Source: Thermoplasmata archaeon (lineage in GTDB: Archaea > Thermoplasmatota > Thermoplasmata > Lutacidiplasmatales > UBA184). From it: a stretch of DNA of 15,101 nt. The position numbers were made by a program, and so were the translations under genes. The stretch is taken from positions 1-15,101 of the forward strand of contig JASHQN010000165.1 of NCBI GenBank assembly GCA_030039135.1, written 5' to 3'. Shown here piece after piece: positions 5,666 to 12,242 of the stretch (within the stretch, counting starts at the first letter, position 1; every line of letters starts with the position of its first letter). The notes beneath the pieces were generated by a model. It had not been told where the DNA came from and ran no database searches. It saw only the letters and a program-made list of their open reading frames with translations.

Positions 5666-6055
5666 TTTCCGGCCAGACGGCGGGCGCGACTGATGCTCCT
5701 CGGCGCGCGCCTTGAGGCGCTGGACGATCACGGCCATCCGGCCGAGGCTCTTATCGAGGTTCGCCCAGAAGTCCCGCGCCTTGTCGGTCACCACCGCCCC
5801 GTCGGCCGACGGCTGGATCACGCCCTCCCGTTCGAGCAGGTGGAGGGAGTATCGGGTCTTGTGGATCGGCAGGTGCAGCGCCTCCGAAAGGCGGATGATC
5901 CCGGTCGGAGGGCTCCTCGATAGTTTCTCTACGATGTCCACGTTCCGGCCGAGCAGCTCGAGCTCCTCCTCGATCCGGTCGACGAGCTGGCCGGCGTTCC
6001 CCGCGGTCTCCATCACCGCTGCCCCCGCGGGATCGCGGGCCTTCTCGGTCGGCAT
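5657..6055 (-). CDS. Winged-helix DNA-binding protein (euryarchaeal regulator type)
   Basis: 132 aa. Residues about 35-90 form a winged helix: NVDIVEKLSRSPPTGIIRLS, then ALHLPIHKTRYSLHLLEREG as the helix-turn-helix with recognition helix, and VIQPSADGAVVTDKARDFW as the wing and next helix. The pattern GI(I/V)(R/K)LS...(H)K(T/V)RYSL..LE.EG(V/L)I.P resembles a group of small haloarchaeal and other euryarchaeal putative transcription regulators. Its target is unknown. The ATG at 6055 has AGGGGAA upstream and removes a 139-residue Ser/Arg-rich extension that is a shadow of the agmatine deiminase gene. The 82-nt gap behind the agmatine deiminase gene on the same strand allows either an own promoter or read-through, so a link to polyamine control is possible but unproven. 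Confidence 0.8.
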   Translation of the reverse strand: MPTEKARDPAGAAVMETAGNAGQLVDRIEEELELLGRNVDIVEKLSRSPPTGIIRLSEALHLPIHKTRYSLHLLEREGVIQPSADGAVVTDKARDFWANLDKSLGRMAVIVQRLKARAEEHQSRPPSGRKGY

Positions 6056-6137
6056 GCTCGTTCCCCTGAGCTGAGTACGGTTACTTGAAGATGCGGCCCG
6101 CTCGCCCGGAACCGGAGCGGGAAAGCGGTGGGCCCCC

Positions 6138-7262
6138 TTAGCTGGGCCGAGCGCGGAGGGCGGCTCCCGCGGCGAACTCGGGCTGCGTGAGACAGTGAAG
6201 CGTCCCGAGCCCGAGCACCAGATCGCGGCTCGGGATCCCGACGACTCGACGGCCCGGAAACTGCGAACGCAACGTCGCGAGCGCTCGGCGATCGGCCGGG
6301 TCGTCGAACAGGGGCACGAGGACCGAGTCGTTCGCGACGAAGAAGTTCGCGTAGCTGGCCGGCAGCCGCTGGTCCCCGTGGTAGATCGCTGAGGGCATCG
6401 GCAGCTCGACGACTCGGACGCGGCCCGGGAGGTCGCGCTCGAACGCATCGAGTCGAGCCCGGTTCTCGGCAAGGGGCGCGTGGTTCGGATCCTTCGGATC
6501 GGGCTCCACGGGCGCGACGATCGTCGACGGGCTCACGAAGCGCGCCACGTCGTCGACGTGGCCGTGCGTGTCGTCGCCCACGATGCCTCGGGGGAGCCAA
6601 AGGACCCGGTCGACCCCGAGGTAATCGGCGAAGATCCGCTCGTAGTCGTCGCGACCAAAGCCGGGGTTTCGGACCTGCTCGGTGCCGAGGAGGCATTCCT
6701 CGGTCGTGAGGAGGAGCCCCGCCCCGTTCGCGTCGAGCGCTCCTCCCTCGAGCACGACCGCGCGTCCGTGCCGCCGCGGCGCCCAGGAGCGCGCACCGGC
6801 CTCCGCCGCGATCCTCTCACCCACCGTCACGTCGTGTCGCCAGTTGTCGTACCTGGCCCACGCGTTGAACCGCCATCGCACGGCGCCCACGGCGGGGGAA
6901 CGGGCGCGAGCTCGCGCCCGTACGACGAACGTCGGACCCGAATCGCGGACCCACGACCGATCGGTCGGCCAGCGGTGCCAACCGATCCGTTCGATGGGCA
7001 CGTCGGCTCGCTCGAGCTCGCGCCGCACCCGCCCCTCCACATCGCGCGACCCGACGAGGATCTCGACCCGCTCACCACGGGAGAGCTCGCGGACGATCGC
7101 GACGTAGACCGACGGGATCCGTCCAAAACTCCCCGGCCAGTCGGATCGTTCGTGGGGCCACGCGATCCAGGTCGAGGTGTGCCGGGCCCATTCGCCCGGC
7201 ATGCGGAATCCGAGCGCACGGGGCGTCCGCTCGGCGGTGCGCACCGGGCGAGCCAGGCTCAC
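6138..7262 (-). CDS. aguA: Agmatine deiminase
   Basis: 374 aa, the normal length. It hydrolyses agmatine to N-carbamoylputrescine and ammonia. It shows the guanidino-group-modifying (PAD-like) motifs in order: MPGEWARHTSTWIAWP (residues 21-36), VRDSGPTF (about 105-112), VLEGGALDANG (170-180), GDDTHGHVDDVARF (229-242) and GLGTLHCLTQ (351-360). Cys357 is the expected nucleophile and His235 the likely catalytic histidine. The start is a GTG at 7262 inside a GTGA overlap with the stop of the preceding amidohydrolase gene, so translation is probably coupled. With that gene it forms the plant/bacterial-type route from agmatine to putrescine, rather than the one-step agmatinase route common in archaea. 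Arginine decarboxylase is not in the window. Confidence 0.95.
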   Translation of the reverse strand: MSLARPVRTAERTPRALGFRMPGEWARHTSTWIAWPHERSDWPGSFGRIPSVYVAIVRELSRGERVEILVGSRDVEGRVRRELERADVPIERIGWHRWPTDRSWVRDSGPTFVVRARARARSPAVGAVRWRFNAWARYDNWRHDVTVGERIAAEAGARSWAPRRHGRAVVLEGGALDANGAGLLLTTEECLLGTEQVRNPGFGRDDYERIFADYLGVDRVLWLPRGIVGDDTHGHVDDVARFVSPSTIVAPVEPDPKDPNHAPLAENRARLDAFERDLPGRVRVVELPMPSAIYHGDQRLPASYANFFVANDSVLVPLFDDPADRRALATLRSQFPGRRVVGIPSRDLVLGLGTLHCLTQPEFAAGAALRARPS

Positions 7263-8179
7263 GGCCGGTCCCGGAACCGCTCGCCGAGCCCGGCGTAGGC
7301 GTCCACGCGACGATCCCGCAGGAACGGCCAGAACTGGCGGGTCGTCGCGATCTGCCGGGGGTCGATCGTCGCGTAGAGGAGCTCCTCACGGTCGTGGCTC
7401 GCTTGCGCGATCACGCGCCCGAACGGGTCAGCGACGAACGATCCTCCCCAGAACTCGATGCCCGGCCCCGGTGCCCGGTTTCCGCGGACATCGCCGTGCT
7501 CGAGGCCGACCCGGTTCGGGACGGCGACATAGACGCCGTTCGCGATCGCATGGGCGCGTTGAACGGTCTGCCAGGCGTCGAACTGCTCGGCCCCGTGCTC
7601 GGCCTTCTCTTCCGGATGCCAGCCGATCGCGGTCGGATAGACGAGCACCTCCGCCCCCGTGAGGGCGATCAGCCGGGCCGCCTCCGGATACCACTGGTCC
7701 CAGCAGATCAGGGCACCGACCCGACCGAACCCGAGGCCAAAGCTCGGGAAACCGAGGTCCCCCGGCGCGAAGTAGAACTTCTCGTAGTAGAGCGGGTCGT
7801 CCGGGATGTGCATCTTGCGGTAGCGGCCGACGAGCTCGCCGTTGCGGTCGATCACCGCGGCGCTGTTATGGTACAGCCCGGGCGCCCGGCGCTCGAAGAC
7901 CGGCACCACCACCGCGACGCGATGCTCCCGCGCGATCGCGAGGAACCGCTCGGTCGTGGGCCCGGGGATCGGCTCCGCGAGCTCGAAGAGCGCGTGGTCC
8001 TCACGCTGGCAGAAGTACTCCGTACGGAAGAGCTCAGGAAGGCAGACGAGATCCGCCCCGGCCCGAGCGGCCTCCACGACCCGGCCGGCGGCCTTCTCGA
8101 CGTTCGCGTCGGGGTCGGGGCCACAGCGCATCTGCACGAGCGCTACGCGGTACGGCTGGCCCTTCTCTTCCGTCACCAA
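7259..8179 (-). CDS. aguB: N-carbamoylputrescine amidohydrolase (nitrilase family)
   Basis: 306 aa. It converts N-carbamoylputrescine to putrescine, CO2 and ammonia in the cytoplasm. The nitrilase triad is present: Glu49 in CLPELF, Lys122 in YRKMHIP and Cys159 in ICWDQWYPEAARL. The segment DPLYYEKFYFAPGD is typical of the carbamoylputrescine branch, which with the adjoining agmatine deiminase makes the substrate call strong. Its TGA overlaps the GTG start of that gene. Two adjacent non-ATG starts are possible, TTG at 8179 and GTG at 8176; GGGGAA lies seven and ten nt upstream respectively, so either could be used. A CTCATTATCG patch at about 8217-8226 might be the TATA box, but the match is poor. 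Confidence 0.95.
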   Translation of the reverse strand: MVTEEKGQPYRVALVQMRCGPDPDANVEKAAGRVVEAARAGADLVCLPELFRTEYFCQREDHALFELAEPIPGPTTERFLAIAREHRVAVVVPVFERRAPGLYHNSAAVIDRNGELVGRYRKMHIPDDPLYYEKFYFAPGDLGFPSFGLGFGRVGALICWDQWYPEAARLIALTGAEVLVYPTAIGWHPEEKAEHGAEQFDAWQTVQRAHAIANGVYVAVPNRVGLEHGDVRGNRAPGPGIEFWGGSFVADPFGRVIAQASHDREELLYATIDPRQIATTRQFWPFLRDRRVDAYAGLGERFRDRP

Positions 8180-8549
8180 CGGCCGTTCCCCGAGTTCGGC
8201 CGCGAGGAGCCGGGCGCGATAATGAGCTTTTGTCGAGGGGGGCGGCTTCCGCGGAGCGGTGGCCGCCCGAGAAGTTATGCCCGATGTTCCGCTCCCCGTT
8301 CGAGATGCTCCGGTGGCCGTCGCCCGAGTACCGGATTCGGATCGATCTCAATGTACTCCTTCGGTCGGCGGACCGATGGGGTACCGACTGCCGGCCCGGT
8401 GACGGCCGACGCGCGAGTCGGGAACGGGAGCGACACGAGACGATGATGCACTTCGGACCGGCCAGGGACCGGGAGTTCCGGGCTCACCGCCGATCCCGCG
8501 TTCCGGCCCGCCGTCGAACGACCGGCCGCGCTCGTTGGCATCGAATGCG
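8180..8549. other. Divergent intergenic region, no confident gene
   Basis: This 370-nt spacer separates the polyamine operon (-) from the alcohol dehydrogenase (+). It must hold both promoters, but no convincing TATA box stands out for the dehydrogenase. AT-richer patches occur at 8217-8231 and 8271-8280. A plus-strand frame from an ATG at 8284 is open to 8553, but it becomes Arg-rich low-complexity sequence and overlaps the dehydrogenase start, so it is not called. Confidence 0.5.
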
Positions 8550-9566
8550 ATGAAGGCGATGGTGCTGCACCGTCCGGCCTCGATCGAGACTCACCCGCTC
8601 ACGCTCGAGGACGTCGACCCCCCGGACCCCCGCGAAAACGAGGTCCTCGTTCGGGTCGACAAGTGCGGCGTCTGCCGAACGGACCTTCACGTCGTCGAGG
8701 GCGATCTTCCGCCCGTGCGCCCGTCCGTCATCCCGGGGCACGAGATCGTCGGTCGGGTGGCGCGTGTGGGATCGGAGGTCCAACGCTTCTCGATCGGCGA
8801 CGTCGTCGGCGTGCCGTGGCTGCACCACACGTGCGGACGGTGTGAGTACTGCCTCACGGGTCGGGAGAACCTCTGCGAGCAGAAACTGTTCACCGGCTAC
8901 TCCACGAACGGAGGGTACGCCGAATACGTGACCGGCGAGGAGGCTTTCGTATTCCGTCTCCCTCCCGGCGACGCCGCCCACCTCGCGCCGTTCCTCTGCG
9001 CCGGGATCATCGGCTACCGGGCACTGAAGCGGGCGCTCCCCCAGCCCGGGGGCCGCATCGGGTTCTTCGGGTTCGGGGGCTCGGCTCACCTCACCCTACA
9101 GCTCGCCGCCCGGCTCGGCTACGCGACCGTGGCCTACTCACGGAACCCTTCCCATCTCGAGCTGGCCACGAAGCTGGGAGCCGCCGAAACCGTCCTGACC
9201 GGCCGGACCGAACGGGCCAGCCGCGCCCCGCACCTCGACAGCGCCATCGTGTTCGCCCCGGCGGGCGAGGTGGTGGTCGAGGCGCTCGCCGAAGTGAAGA
9301 AGGGAGGCGCGGTCGTGGTCCCCGCGATCCATATGACGACGATTCCCCCGATCGAGTATGATCGCCTGCTCTTCGGAGAGCGGACGATCGGCAGCGTCGA
9401 GGCGAACACGCGCGCCGACGCGCTGGAGTTCCTGACGCTCGCCGGCCGCCTGGGCCTCGAAAGCACCGTGAGCGTCCGGCCTCTCTCCGAGGCGAACGAA
9501 GCGCTCCGTGACCTCCGGCGTGGGGACCTCACCGGCGCGGCCGTGCTCGACTGCACGTCGAGCTGA
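8550..9566 (+). CDS. Zinc-dependent alcohol dehydrogenase (MDR superfamily)
   Basis: 338 aa from the ATG at 8550. A TTG at 8535 would add five residues but the family begins MKAM(V/I)L. The catalytic zinc ligands are Cys39 (KCGVCRTDLH), His64 (PGHE) and Cys150 (FLCAGIIGYRAL). The structural zinc site is Cys95, 98, 101 and 109 in CGRCEYCLTGRENLC. The Rossmann nucleotide-binding loop is GFFGFGGSAH (171-180), the form seen in a subgroup of bacterial and archaeal NAD(P)-linked alcohol dehydrogenases. It would interconvert alcohols and aldehydes or ketones; the substrate is not predictable from sequence. A polyamine-derived aldehyde cannot be excluded given the neighbouring operon, but the gene is divergent from it and there is no direct support. 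Confidence 0.93.
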   Translation: MKAMVLHRPASIETHPLTLEDVDPPDPRENEVLVRVDKCGVCRTDLHVVEGDLPPVRPSVIPGHEIVGRVARVGSEVQRFSIGDVVGVPWLHHTCGRCEYCLTGRENLCEQKLFTGYSTNGGYAEYVTGEEAFVFRLPPGDAAHLAPFLCAGIIGYRALKRALPQPGGRIGFFGFGGSAHLTLQLAARLGYATVAYSRNPSHLELATKLGAAETVLTGRTERASRAPHLDSAIVFAPAGEVVVEALAEVKKGGAVVVPAIHMTTIPPIEYDRLLFGERTIGSVEANTRADALEFLTLAGRLGLESTVSVRPLSEANEALRDLRRGDLTGAAVLDCTSS

Positions 9567-9651
9567 CCGCGCTATAGGTCGGCCGCTCGACGACCCGACC
9601 GGTCGACTCTCGCGTGGACGACGGCCCCGACGGATCGGGGGAGGTCCTCGA

Positions 9652-9822
9652 TCAAATGAGGAACAGGAGGTTGATGATGACGAGCACGGTGACCGCGGCA
9701 ACGAGGATCTTCACCCATCGGACCAGATCGGCGGTGTTTTTCTCGATCCGTTGCAGCGCATCCGCCGAGTTCGTAGGCGGCGAGTACGTCTGTGGCCCTC
9801 CGAACGGAGAAGGGGCGCTCAT
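9652..9822 (-). CDS. Small single-span membrane protein, function unknown
   Basis: 56 aa from the ATG at 9822. A Pro/Ser-rich N-terminus (about 1-20) is followed by a charged amphipathic stretch, ADALQRIEKNTADLVRWV, and a C-terminal hydrophobic helix (about residues 36-56, VKILVAAVTVLVIINLLFLI) running to the stop. The RIEKNTxxLVxWV-then-helix layout is common among short archaeal and bacterial membrane proteins annotated as hypothetical. A Trp and a basic residue at the membrane edge fit an N-in orientation. I do not recognise a family. It is convergent with the alcohol dehydrogenase, 85 nt away. The clean domain structure argues that it is real, but no promoter or Shine-Dalgarno site is clear. 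Confidence 0.65.
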   Translation of the reverse strand: MSAPSPFGGPQTYSPPTNSADALQRIEKNTADLVRWVKILVAAVTVLVIINLLFLI

Positions 9823-10119
9823 GCCGGTCCGCAGCCGCCGCGTCCCCAAAGAGCTTCGGGTTCTGACGGGGGCGAGGTTGCGGCAGGAAGGGAGTCCGAC
9901 GGCCAGGGCCTCACCGGTTTCGAGGCCACGGCTTGAGTCCCCACCTCGAGCCGCCGAGTCGGAAGACGGGCCCTGCCCTCGCCGACTGTCGCCGGGAGGA
10001 GGCTTGAGCTACGACCCGCCTTAGGGAGGCCCCGGAGCGTCGGCGCCTCGTCGATCGCATGGGTCCGCCGGGATTCGAAGCCGGCCCTCGCGACTCGATT
10101 CGAGATCCCGGGGCAATCC
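9823..10119. other. Intergenic region containing a tRNA 3'-end remnant
   Basis: About 300 nt with no coding region I can support. Its only recognisable content is the T-arm/acceptor-like sequence at 10061-10084. This spacer is where GC-rich sequence on the left gives way to a less GC-rich four-gene block on the right. Confidence 0.5.
10061..10084 (-). repeat. Partial copy of the tRNA-Arg 3' end (possible attachment-site remnant)
   Basis: The 24 nt match 11861-11884, the T-arm plus 3' acceptor strand of tRNA-Arg, at 22 positions and in the same orientation. The mismatches are at the 4th and 20th bases. The second one breaks the T-stem, and no 5' acceptor partner, D-arm or anticodon arm follows, so this is a fragment and not a tRNA gene. 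A tRNA 3' end duplicated at the far side of a gene block is the classic trace of integration at a tRNA. Conservation of the box B promoter sequence means a decayed unrelated tRNA could look similar. Confidence 0.55.
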
Positions 10120-10422
10120 CTAGGACGACATCATTCGTTCTGTCACAGCCCGGGGCATCATGTGGTAGGAGTAGACTAGAATGTCCTTCGCCGGGTCCAC
10201 CGCGAGTAGCCGCTTGAGCTCCTCCTCATCCTCGACACTCGCTACGAGGATCCCATACACGCCCTTCGGGTCCGCGACCGGGCCGAACACGACCGCCTTC
10301 CCCTGCTTGGCGTATCCCGACCAATACTCCACATGTCTCGTCATCGTCGCCCGTTCCTGGGGAGTCATGTCCGACTGGAAGGTCGGCCGGGGGTTGTCGG
10401 TTTTGACGAAAAAGAAGACCAC
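10120..10422 (-). CDS. YCII-related domain protein
   Basis: 100 aa. The sequence fits the YCII/YciI-like small alpha-beta fold: an initial strand VVFFFVKTDN, then MTPQERATMTRHVEYWSGYA with the conserved His30, KQGKAVVFGPVADPKGVYGILV, the (V)DPAKD segment with Asp76, and a final strand ILVYSYHMMP. The fold forms dimers with a putative His/Asp active site, but the reaction is unknown for most members. The start is a GTG at 10422 with GAGAGGGGGA just upstream. It lies 12 nt downstream of the VOC gene and is almost certainly its operon partner. It may act with it in small-molecule detoxification or modification; that role is inferred from context only. Confidence 0.85.
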   Translation of the reverse strand: MVFFFVKTDNPRPTFQSDMTPQERATMTRHVEYWSGYAKQGKAVVFGPVADPKGVYGILVASVEDEEELKRLLAVDPAKDILVYSYHMMPRAVTERMMSS

Positions 10423-10434
10423 TGAGTCCCCCTC

Positions 10435-10794
10435 TCAGGCACTTTCGAAGATCGCCTGAGGGACCTCCCCCGGTGCGATGAAGACCGCGTAGTGGCCAAA
10501 GTTGGGGATCTCGGTCTTCGGGACGATCGTCTGAGCGCCTGCGGCTTCTGCTTCCTTGAGCGTCTTTGCGACGTCCTTGACCTGGATGTATGAGAGCGAG
10601 CCGGGCGACTCACCGGGTTGAGGCTCGCGAACCGCGCCCGTCGGGAGGGCCGGAGGGTTGACGAACATGTAACCCTGGCCCATATCGTCGAATTTCCATC
10701 CGAAAACCTTCGCGTAGAACTTGACACTCTTTGCGGTGTCCTTGGAAATCAGTTCGACGTGGCTGAACGCCCCGGCGGGTTGCTGCTTCGGCAT
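10435..10794 (-). CDS. VOC-family protein (glyoxalase/bleomycin-resistance fold)
   Basis: 119 aa, a single-domain member of the vicinal-oxygen-chelate superfamily. The opening FSHVELISKDTAKSVKFYAKVFGWKF is the diagnostic first beta-alpha unit, with His12 and Glu14 in the metal-ligand region. The second module runs SYIQVKDVAKTLKEAEAAGA to the GHYAVFIAPGEVPQAIFE ending. Members include dioxygenases, glyoxalase I-like enzymes and antibiotic-binding proteins, and the exact reaction cannot be read here. A strong Shine-Dalgarno site GGAAGGA (10801-10807) six nt before the ATG supports the start. It is the first gene of a two-gene minus-strand unit, divergent from an HxlR regulator 124 nt away that probably controls it. 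Confidence 0.92.
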   Translation of the reverse strand: MPKQQPAGAFSHVELISKDTAKSVKFYAKVFGWKFDDMGQGYMFVNPPALPTGAVREPQPGESPGSLSYIQVKDVAKTLKEAEAAGAQTIVPKTEIPNFGHYAVFIAPGEVPQAIFESA

Positions 10795-10918
10795 TTTCGT
10801 TCCTTCCTTTCTGCCCTGATGGGCACCATCGTCTCCCTAGTCTCCGCCGATTAATGAATGGAATAGGGTAAGAAAGGTAAGAGATTTCTTCAAGGCCCCC
10901 AAGCCCCTCCCCGGGGCC
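10795..10918. promoter_or_regulatory. Divergent VOC/HxlR control region
   Basis: A 124-nt spacer between divergent genes. An AT-rich core GATTAATGAAT at about 10849-10859 could provide TATA elements in both directions. GGTAAGA occurs twice in direct repeat with nine-nt spacing (10867-10873 and 10876-10882), overlapping AAGAGATTTCTT (10879-10890), whose ends are inverted. HxlR-type regulators usually bind short inverted repeats between divergent genes, so this cluster is a candidate operator. The GGAAGGA at 10801-10807 is the VOC ribosome binding site. Confidence 0.4.
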
Positions 10919-11401
10919 ATGGAGATCGAACACCTTCCGACGGTAATGTGGAAGACCTGCCCCATCCGCTCCAGTCTCGGGGTCCTCGGCCGCCAGTGGT
11001 CGCTTCTTGTCCTCCGCGACGTCTCGTTCTTCCGGAAGGTAAGGTTCAGTGACATGCTGCGCAACAATCCAGGGCTCAATCCCCGCCTCCTCTCGCTCCG
11101 CCTGAAGGAGCTGCAGAAGGAGGGATTGATCGCGCGGGCGGTCAATCCCGATGACCACCGGGAAGTTTGGTACGACATCACAGACAAGGGAAGAGACGTC
11201 GTTCCCATCCTTACGGCCTTCATCCAGTACGGGGCGAAGCATCGGGCCAAGGAGGTCTTCAGCGACAAGAAGCCCCGCGAGATGGGACAGCTGTTTCCGA
11301 GGGACCGCGAGTACATGCTCGGACCGCTGTTCGATTACGCACAAGTCCCGGGAGTCGGCGGCCGATCCGGAGCCCACGGGGCCCAGCGGAGTTCGAAGTG
11401 A
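10919..11401 (+). CDS. HxlR-family winged-helix transcription regulator
   Basis: 160 aa. The HxlR core is clear: CPIRSSLGVLGRQWSLLVLR (residues 14-33) with the conserved N-terminal Cys14, then VRFSDMLRNNPGLNPRLLSL with RLKELQKEGLI as the helix-turn-helix, and the wing VWYDITDKGRDVVPIL. In studied members such as YodB and HypR the conserved cysteine senses electrophiles or oxidants. Whether Cys14 does so here is inference. The C-terminal 30 or so residues, rich in Gly/Arg/Ser, extend past the usual family end. The gene is divergent from the VOC-YCII pair, a common arrangement for local control, and overlaps the next gene by GTGA, so the SRPBCC protein is likely coexpressed. Confidence 0.93.
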   Translation: MEIEHLPTVMWKTCPIRSSLGVLGRQWSLLVLRDVSFFRKVRFSDMLRNNPGLNPRLLSLRLKELQKEGLIARAVNPDDHREVWYDITDKGRDVVPILTAFIQYGAKHRAKEVFSDKKPREMGQLFPRDREYMLGPLFDYAQVPGVGGRSGAHGAQRSSK

Positions 11402-11832
11402 TTCGATTCACCGTAGAACGTGCGGTGCGCGGAGCTCCTGAGGAGCTGTACGCCTGGATGAGTGATTACTCCGATCGGGACTATACCGGGCCGAATTGGT
11501 CCACCAAGGACGGGGTGCGGCGATCGGTGTCGGAACAGGACGCCCAGCATGCGGTCTTCACCGACTTCTACGGTCGAACCACGTTGAAGTACCGCGCCGA
11601 AAAGCGGGCCCCCGTTGGCGTGGAAGCCCGGGGCACCGGCGACAACATGGACTCGCACGTCAACCTCAAGGTCCTCCCGGCTCCCGAAGGGTCGAGGCTG
11701 AGCATCGATTTCCAATTCGAGCCGCGTGGCGCGGCGAGGCTGTTCGCTGGGCTGATGAGCGGTGCGGTGAAGCGAGCCACGGTTAGGCAAGTCGATTGCT
11801 TCCTAGCCGACTTCTATTCTGCTCGGAGCTGA
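11398..11832 (+). CDS. SRPBCC-family (START/polyketide-cyclase-like) protein
   Basis: 144 aa from the GTG at 11398. The frame is open further upstream, but that part overlaps the HxlR gene in another frame. The GTG sits in a GTGA overlap with the HxlR stop, indicating translational coupling. The opening IRFTVERAVRGAPEELYAWM is the first strand and helix of the SRPBCC helix-grip fold. SHVNLKVLPAPEGSRLSIDF gives the central strands, and ARLFAGLMSGAVKRATVRQV is the long C-terminal helix that closes the ligand cavity. Such proteins bind or modify hydrophobic small molecules; the ligand is unknown. Together with HxlR, VOC and YCII proteins it suggests a stress or xenobiotic response set, which is inference from family habits. 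It converges on tRNA-Arg 27 nt away. Confidence 0.8.
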   Translation: MIRFTVERAVRGAPEELYAWMSDYSDRDYTGPNWSTKDGVRRSVSEQDAQHAVFTDFYGRTTLKYRAEKRAPVGVEARGTGDNMDSHVNLKVLPAPEGSRLSIDFQFEPRGAARLFAGLMSGAVKRATVRQVDCFLADFYSARS

Positions 11833-11859
11833 CCGCGACGCCACGTGTAGCGATCGGGA

Positions 11860-11933
11860 CGGGCCCGCCGGGATTCGAACCCGGGTTTGAGGCTCCGGAG
11901 GCCTCCGTGATGTCCAAGCTATACTACGGGCCC
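11860..11933 (-). tRNA. tRNA-Arg(CCG)
   Basis: 74 nt, no intron and no encoded CCA. The acceptor stem GGGCCCG/CGGGCCC and discriminator G73 are intact. The anticodon arm GAGGC-CTCCGGA-GCCTC gives anticodon CCG, reading CGG (Arg). The T-arm is CCGGG-TTCGAAT-CCCGG. The D-stem is weak, with only two Watson-Crick pairs plus A12-C23 and T13-T22 oppositions; loosely paired D-stems of this GTxT...TCA type occur in other archaeal tRNAs. Its 3' 24 nt recur with two changes at 10061-10084. A TATA-like CTACTAT lies about 30 nt upstream. Confidence 0.93.
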
Positions 11934-11960
11934 GCTGTGGGCCCAAACTAGAGCGGGTCC

Positions 11961-11970
11961 ATAGTAGTAC
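11961..11970 (-). promoter_or_regulatory. Possible TATA box for tRNA-Arg
   Basis: The minus strand reads GTACTACTAT, about 30 nt upstream of the tRNA-Arg 5' end. Spacing is right for an archaeal promoter; the sequence match is moderate. Confidence 0.4.
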
Positions 11971-12016
11971 CGGTCCGAGCGGCGCTGTCGCGATGGGCCG
12001 ATGGATGAGCCTGAGT

Positions 12017-12040
12017 CCTGCGGTGTTCCGCGACCGCAGG
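12017..12040. repeat. Perfect 8-bp inverted repeat (hairpin)
   Basis: CCTGCGGT (12017-12024) and ACCGCAGG (12033-12040) flank an eight-nt spacer. It is not followed by a T-run on either strand, so it is not a typical terminator. It could be an operator or an RNA hairpin in the 3' region of the protease transcript. Confidence 0.4.
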
Positions 12041-12242
12041 CGTCGCTGCGAACCCATAGTTCGATCCCCGCTCGAACGGGTGGCCATCGTTCCCCGGCCC
12101 AGTGGGTCCTTCGACGTATCTCTGTCAACGACGACCCCCGTACCGTCCGCGAGATGGCGTCAGAGGCGCTCGTGGGCCGCGCCGATGAACCGAAGCTTGC
12201 TCGAGGCGGCCGAGTCACGCCGCCATCGGAAACTCCCGCGGG

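Larger units (their letters stand above)
10061..11884. mobile_element. Candidate tRNA-Arg-associated insertion carrying four genes
   Basis: The block is bounded by a tRNA-Arg 3'-end fragment on the left and the intact tRNA-Arg on the right, in direct orientation, as expected when an element integrates at a tRNA 3' end. Its genes (YCII, VOC, HxlR, SRPBCC) are types common in soil bacteria. Sampled 60-nt rows inside are about 52-60% GC, against 75% for a sampled row in the polyamine operon. No integrase, inverted repeats or transposase lies within it, so it would be a decayed element or a passenger cassette. Confidence 0.3.
11934..12242. other. Intergenic region between tRNA-Arg and the S53 protease gene
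   Basis: About 310 nt. It holds the putative tRNA-Arg promoter, an inverted repeat at 12017-12040, and whatever ends the protease transcript. Open frames exist on both strands, but they are Arg/Ser/Pro-rich, have no domain features and no start signals, so none is called. Confidence 0.5.

Noticed and set aside
6056..6472. 139-codon N-terminal extension of the winged-helix gene
   Set aside because: It is a Ser/Arg-rich shadow of the agmatine deiminase gene in another frame; the ATG at 6055 has a ribosome site.
8284..8553. Possible 89-aa plus-strand gene in the divergent spacer
   Set aside because: The second half is Arg-rich low complexity, it overlaps the dehydrogenase start, and no promoter or domain supports it.
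10059..10125. Complete tRNA gene around the T-arm-like sequence
   Set aside because: No D-arm, no anticodon arm with a seven-nt loop, and no matching 5' acceptor strand within range, even allowing an intron; only the 3' end is tRNA-like.
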